Position numbers and translations under genes: made by a program
The notes under the pieces: generated by a model
What the model was told of the DNA's origin: nothing
The model's input: only the letters and a program-made list of their open reading frames with translations
Databases searched by the model: none
NCBI GenBank assembly: GCA_028564925.1
Contig: CM053030.1
Coordinates: forward strand, 376,930,945-376,994,944
From: Lithobates sylvaticus
Taxonomy: Eukaryota; Chordata; Amphibia; Anura; Ranidae
Length of the DNA: 64,000 bases
Direction of reading: 5' to 3'
Shown: positions 59,541-64,000 of the stretch, piece by piece
Layout of the letters: each line of letters starts with the position of its first letter
Position numbering within the stretch: the stretch's first letter is position 1

Positions 59541-60339
59541 CATGCTTGATATAGACCTGATGCAGATTGTTTTGAGTGTTTTTTATCTTCATTTTCTTTT
59601 TTTCTCAATTTGTGAAATTTTATCCGTGGCTCTTGACATGGCTATTTGTAATTGATAAAGTATTATTTGAAAAAACAAATAAATATTGAAGGATTAAAAA
59701 AATATAATATGCAATATGTGTGCCCCAATTCACTGCAACATTAATCAGAGTACCACTTACTTCTAAAGAAGCGGCTCTGCTTTAAGTGTAGAATTCCTTA
59801 ATATTAATGTTCATATTATCTAGGGGAGCATTTTGTATAATATGATGGTTTCATTGATTTAATCAACATTTAGGTAGAGAATTCACTTTCACCTATTTGT
59901 GTATATATTGTAACTAATAAAGGTTTGGCCAACATTGCAACAGATCTCTACAATCTTACATGCAGTCTATTACTAAAAAATGATTCAACCAATCATTAGA
60001 CTCAGGCACTCTACTGGACATCTGTCTATAATAGGTAATGTTCTGACCAGCCATATCACAGAAAAAATATTCTACGAGTCTAACATATGCAATAATAAAC
60101 AAAAGAACAAAACATAGAGAATAGTATTGGTGATACAAACAGGCAGAACATTTGCATTTTGCAAGCAAAATCCTGTTAAAATAATTTTTCCTAAACACAA
60201 TTGGGTATTAAAAGTAAAGGTAGATGCACAAAATGTACCACATGCTACGTGAAAATTGTCTACTTTTTTTAGTAAACAAATCCAATTCCTATAGAAAACT
60301 GTTTGAACAAGATTATATTGTATTAATTTGAATGTATTC
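59541..60339. other. No gene or repeat recognised
   Basis: AT-rich sequence without coding signal. Confidence 0.45.
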
Positions 60340-60405
60340 TAACAAAAGGGTCATCAGTTTGAATCCCAACCATGGTACTACCTGCCTGGAGTCTGCATGT
60401 TTTTC
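60340..60405 (+). repeat. tRNA-related SINE fragment (V-SINE-like core)
   Basis: AGTTTGAATCCCAACCATGG resembles a degraded B box followed by CTACCTGCCTGGAGTCTGCA, the conserved core found in several vertebrate tRNA-derived SINEs. No head or tail remains, so family assignment is tentative. Confidence 0.5.
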
Positions 60406-60450
60406 ATTAGCAATGAGCTCAATGTTTGGGTCGAAAATCAGTACAGCGAA

Positions 60451-60501
60451 CATTATGGGGCGTTTGCGGAAAATTTGAGTGCCGCAAAACGCCCCATAAT
60501 G
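60451..60501. repeat. Hairpin, ~19-bp stem
   Basis: CATTATGGGGCGTTTGCGG pairs with CCGCAAAACGCCCCATAATG, with one bulged base and a loop of about 12 bases. GC-rich inside AT-rich DNA; probably the centre of a small MITE. Confidence 0.8.
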
Positions 60502-60605
60502 CACTGCGAGATTGCAGTGGATTACTGTATGATGATTGGCCAAAGCATGCGACTGACCTGCTTCTGATTAAGCAGGCAGTTTATTCAGTTAGTGGCAGTG
60601 TATTT

Positions 60606-60606
60606 G

Positions 60607-60661
<55 letters not shown>

Positions 60662-60672
60662 CAGTCAGTCTA

Positions 60673-60738
<66 letters not shown>
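60606..60738. repeat. (TA)n microsatellite, two blocks
   Basis: TA runs at about 60606-60655 and 60674-60737 separated by CACATACAGTCAGTCTAG. Confidence 0.97.
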
Positions 60739-61904
60739 TCTACATCCGGTGTAGCCTATTTCTACAGTGCATTCCATGGTGTACTGTTTCTAATACACAT
60801 CAGGTGGAGTACACAGTATATAATACAGTGTGTACAGTTTCTAATACACTTCTGGGGTGTACACAGTATACAACACAGTGCAGCCCTTGTACAGTTAGTA
60901 ATACAGTGCAGGCGGTGTACACAGTATCTAATACAGTGTGTACAGTTTCTACTACACTTCTGGTGGTGTACACAGTATACAATACATTGCAGCCGTTGTA
61001 CAGTTGCTAATACAGTGCAGGCGGTGTACACAATATCTAATACAGAGTGTACCGTTTCTACTACACTTTTGGTGGTGTACACAGTACAAAATACTGTGCA
61101 GCGGTAGTACAGTTCTACTACTTTTCTGGTGGTGTAAACAGTGTCTAATACACTGTATACAGTTTCTACTACACTTCTGGTGGTGTACACAGTACACAAT
61201 ACAGTGCAGCCATAGTACAGTTGCTAATACAGTGCAGGTGGTGTACACAGTATCTAATACAGTGTGTACAGTTTCTACTACACTTCTGGTGGTGTACACA
61301 GTACACAATACAGTGCAGCCATAGTACAGTTGCTAATACAGTGCAGGTGGTGTACACAGTATCTAATACAGTGTGTACAGTTTCTACTACACTTCTGGGA
61401 GTGTACACAGTATACAATACAGTGCAGCTGTTGTACAGTTGTTAATACAGTGCAGGCGGTGTACACAGTATCTAATACAGTGTGTACAGTTTCTACTTCA
61501 CTTCAGGTGGTGTACACAATACAGTGCAGCCGTAGTACAGTTTCTAATACAGTGCAGGCAGTGTACACAGTATCTAATACAGTGTGTTCAGTTTCTAATA
61601 CACTTCTGGTGGTGTACACAGTATACAATACAGTGCAGTTGTTGTACAGTTGTTAATACAGTGCAGGCAGTGTACACAGTATCTAATACAGTGTGTACAG
61701 TTTCTACTACACTTCAGGTAGTGTACACAGTACACAATACAGTGAAGCCGTAGTACAGTTTTTACTACTTTTCTGGTGGTGTACACAGTATCCAATACAG
61801 TTTGTACAATTTCTGCTACACTTCTGGTGGTGTACACAGTACACAATACAGTGCAGCCATAGTACAGTTTTGAATACAATGCAGGTAGTGTACACAGTAT
61901 CTAA
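60739..61904. repeat. Tandem array of a 109-bp dimeric repeat, ~10 units
   Basis: The anchor GTGTACACAG recurs at alternating intervals of 51 and 58 bp (for example 61241, 61292, 61350), giving a 109-bp higher-order unit with half-units containing ACAGTTTCTACTACACTTCT and TACAGTTGCTAATACAGTGC. The first 150 bp are diverged and a few units are shortened (near 61510). Long ORFs on both strands follow from the unit and are not genes. Confidence 0.93.
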
Positions 61905-62399
61905 GATTTTTCAATGTCTTTGTCTGTAGCCTCAGCTATACTAAAGAGGAATGAACAGGAGACAGGGGCTCCTGTTTATTCATAAACTGAAGCGTAATGA
62001 ACATAGTTTATTATGCTGTTATCAATGGAAAAGGGAGTGATCAGTACCGATCACTCACTTTGTGCATAACAAGGGGAAAGGCCAGTAAATTACATATTTT
62101 CTGGCCCCTTTCTCCATTCTCTATCCTGACACATGCCCTGTACCCACAGCAGCCAGGAAGGGGGAGGGGCAGCACAGTGACAGAGGGAATCAGAAGTAGG
62201 CAGAACAGGGGAGAGAATCAGTGCAGAGAAAGCAATTAAAGGTACAATACCCTATGTCTCTCCCTGTAGCAGCTGAAAGCTGGCAGGAGGGAGAGAAACT
62301 GGCTTTCAGTTGCTGCAGAGAGCTGCACAAGGCATCCTTTTTGTAATTTCCCCTCCACCACACTGATTTCCCCCTGCTGTTTGGGCCCCACCAATGGGT
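61905..62399. other. No gene recognised
   Basis: Mixed sequence with a purine-rich AAGGGGGAGGGGCAGC near 62158; repeat-like but unassigned. Confidence 0.4.
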
Positions 62400-63015
62400 G
62401 GCCCTGCTCCTCATACAGGTACATGACAGAGCTGTTGGAGTTGGTGAAATTGCATGTACATGGATAGGAAACTGACTACATGAATGGGTCCAGAGAATGG
62501 TGATAAATGATTCATTCTCTGAATGGTCTACAGTGGTTAATAGTGTGCCCCAGGATTCTGTCTTGGGGCCAATAAATATATTTAGCACAGGATGTTGCAT
62601 CATTACAGTAAGACATTGATAAAACATGGGGTCAAGTAGCTACATAGCAAATGAGGTTCAATATTGAGAAATATAAGGTTACGCACCTGGGTGCAAAAAA
62701 TACATCTGCAAATGCACAACAGAAGGGGCTTTCCTGGGAAAAATCAGTAATGGAAAAGGATCCGGGGGTGCTTGTGGATCACAGACGTAGAAATAGGATG
62801 CAATATGAAGCAGCAGCTAACAAGGCTAGTGAAATATTATCATGCATTAAAAAAGGCATATATTTAATAGATAAATCACTCATTCTACCCCTTTACAAAA
62901 CACTGGCTCAGCCTCTTTTTGGATTTGCAGTTCAGTTTTGGTCACCAACCCTTGAGAAAACTGTTGATGAGTTAAAAAGAGTTCAGCAAAGGACAACCAC
63001 CATTAATAAGGGGAG
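62400..63015 (+). mobile_element. CR1-like LINE reverse transcriptase fragment
   Basis: Translation in the + strand frames gives WIGNWLHEWVQRMVINDSF, then VPQDSVLGP, the SVLGP box of RT, then FNIEKYKVTHLGAKN, EKDPGVLVDH, and ILPLYKTLAQPLFGFAVQFW with LKRVQQRTT. This is the order of the C-terminal half of CR1-group reverse transcriptase. The catalytic F/YxDD region between SVLGP and FNIEK is missing, and frames change, so the copy is dead. It ends at about 63015 against an L1-type fragment. Confidence 0.82.
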
Positions 63016-63059
63016 TGGAGGACATCAGCTTTGGGGATTCATTACATTGATTACATTAC

Positions 63060-64000
63060 ATTTAATGACAGCTATGACAACAGTCAGAATAAACATGTGT
63101 TGGAAACTGCCTACTTTACCGCCCATTGACCGACAAACCCCTACTTACAGGCGAGTGTTTCCATGCTGGGACACTCAAAGACTATGGGACTTTGAAAAAA
63201 GACAGCGGACTCCATACTCTCCCCCTTTGGACATTTTTCCAGCTACATAGCTACTTAAGCAGCACAATGAAAGAGGGTAACTACACCAGACAGCTGACAG
63301 AGTTAGAAAAAACCTGTGCCGAGGGCAAACATGTCCCCAAAGTCACCTCCTTGGCCTATACCTGGTTACAGAACACAAACACATAAAAAGTGGACAGATT
63401 TCGGACTCACTGGTCCACAACCCTAGAGACAAATATAACCAAGAATCAATGGAGAATAGCATGCATACATGCACATAAGTGCTCAATTAGCACCAAAACA
63501 CAAGAAACGTCCTACAAACTGTTACAGTAACTGATCGGTATACCACTCCGGCAAAAATACACGTCTGGAATACACAGACCCCAGACACATGTTGGAGATG
63601 TGGCAGTGGCAAGGGCACCATTGTTCACATCTGGTAGCATTGGCCTTCCCTGGCCACCTATTGGAGCAAGGTACGAGAACAGATAAAGCAAATCACTGAG
63701 ACCACGATGGAACTCAATGCTGCCTGCTGTCTACTCCACATCTCGAGCTTCACGCTCAAGAGATATAAAAACTCTCTAACAAAGCACCTGCTAAATGCAG
63801 CCAAAGCACTGATACCTGCTCTCTGGAGATCCACGAGCCCCGAGTGCCTTCTATCTCAGACTGGCTAACACAAGTTGCTGAACTGTGTGAAATGGAAGAC
63901 AGATTAGCTCAAGCCACGGACAGGTTCCACAAAACCTGGTCACCCTGGTTTGCTTTCTGCTACTCTGATGGGTACCAAGAGCTGAAATCAGGATGTTCAT
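63060..64000 (+). mobile_element. L1/Tx1-like LINE ORF2 C-terminal region
   Basis: Multi-frame similarity to the L1-clade ORF2 C-terminus: FWTFFQLHSYLSST-like sequence near 63225, then TPDTCWRCGSGKGTIVHIW (Cys motif near 63588-63640), then an ALIPALWRS segment (near 63805) and AQATDRFHKTWSPW near 63910-63950, the typical tail before the L1 3' UTR. Several frame changes make it non-functional. It runs off the window, so its 3' UTR and tail are not visible. Confidence 0.75.

Noticed and set aside
60739-61904. CRISPR-like array
   Set aside because: Units are contiguous tandem repeats without unique spacers, in a eukaryotic context.
60592-61929. Many ORFs on both strands rich in Tyr, Thr, Val and Cys
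   Set aside because: They come from the (TA)n tract and the 109-bp tandem repeat.

Overview
The window reads as nuclear DNA of a frog, most likely a true frog (Ranidae). It is AT-rich and filled with several families of short terminal-inverted-repeat elements, L1/Tx1-like and CR1-like LINE pieces, a Ty3/Gypsy element, satellites and (TA)n tracts. The placement rests on my recollection that these repeat families (termini such as TTAACCACTT, GCCGCGTACACACG and GGGTTGATTTACTAAAGG, and the unit with CACACAGCATATG) are typical of ranid frogs, not on a database search. No complete host gene is visible. The only host-coding candidate is a possible 60-63 bp internal exon at 42530-42592, whose gene I cannot name, so the window may be intronic or intergenic.

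Layout. 1-5511 is the 3' part of a Ty3/Gypsy retrotransposon (pol, then a 1078-bp 3' LTR); its 5' part lies outside the window. 6.3-8.8 kb holds three small inverted-repeat elements. 9.2-10.3 kb is a tandem array of a ~370-bp unit. 14.0-15.9 kb is a large TTAA-bounded element carrying one more unit of that array, a minisatellite and a later PIF/Harbinger-like insertion. 15.9-16.7 kb is a long inverted repeat. 18.7-21.7 kb holds nested TTAA-bounded elements and a 567-bp foldback. 22.3-23.35 kb is a ~1-kb GC-rich palindrome, the most striking structure here. 24.3-25.5 kb is a scrambled L1. 27.4-36.5 kb holds four more TTAACCACTT elements, two with CAGTGCC-type minisatellites. 40.85-42.08 kb is a 5'-truncated L1 copy with poly(A) and 14-bp target duplications. 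48.4-51.7 kb is a nest: an L1 with an inverted 5' segment, split by a TTAA element and then by a second copy of the palindrome family. 54.6-57.6 kb is a cluster of PIF/Harbinger-like MITEs. 58.7-62 kb holds a foldback, a minisatellite and a ~1.2-kb array of a 109-bp dimeric repeat. The window ends in CR1-like and L1-like LINE sequence.

There is no operon, CRISPR array, defence locus or other multi-gene system. What the window does record clearly is layered transposition: empty target sites can be read through the insertions, giving a relative order of events. Most apparent ORFs come from minisatellites, palindromes and shadow frames and are not annotated as genes. Element superfamilies (piggyBac-like from TTAA, PIF/Harbinger-like from TWA duplications, hAT from 8-bp duplications) are inferred from termini and target sites; no transposase was seen.
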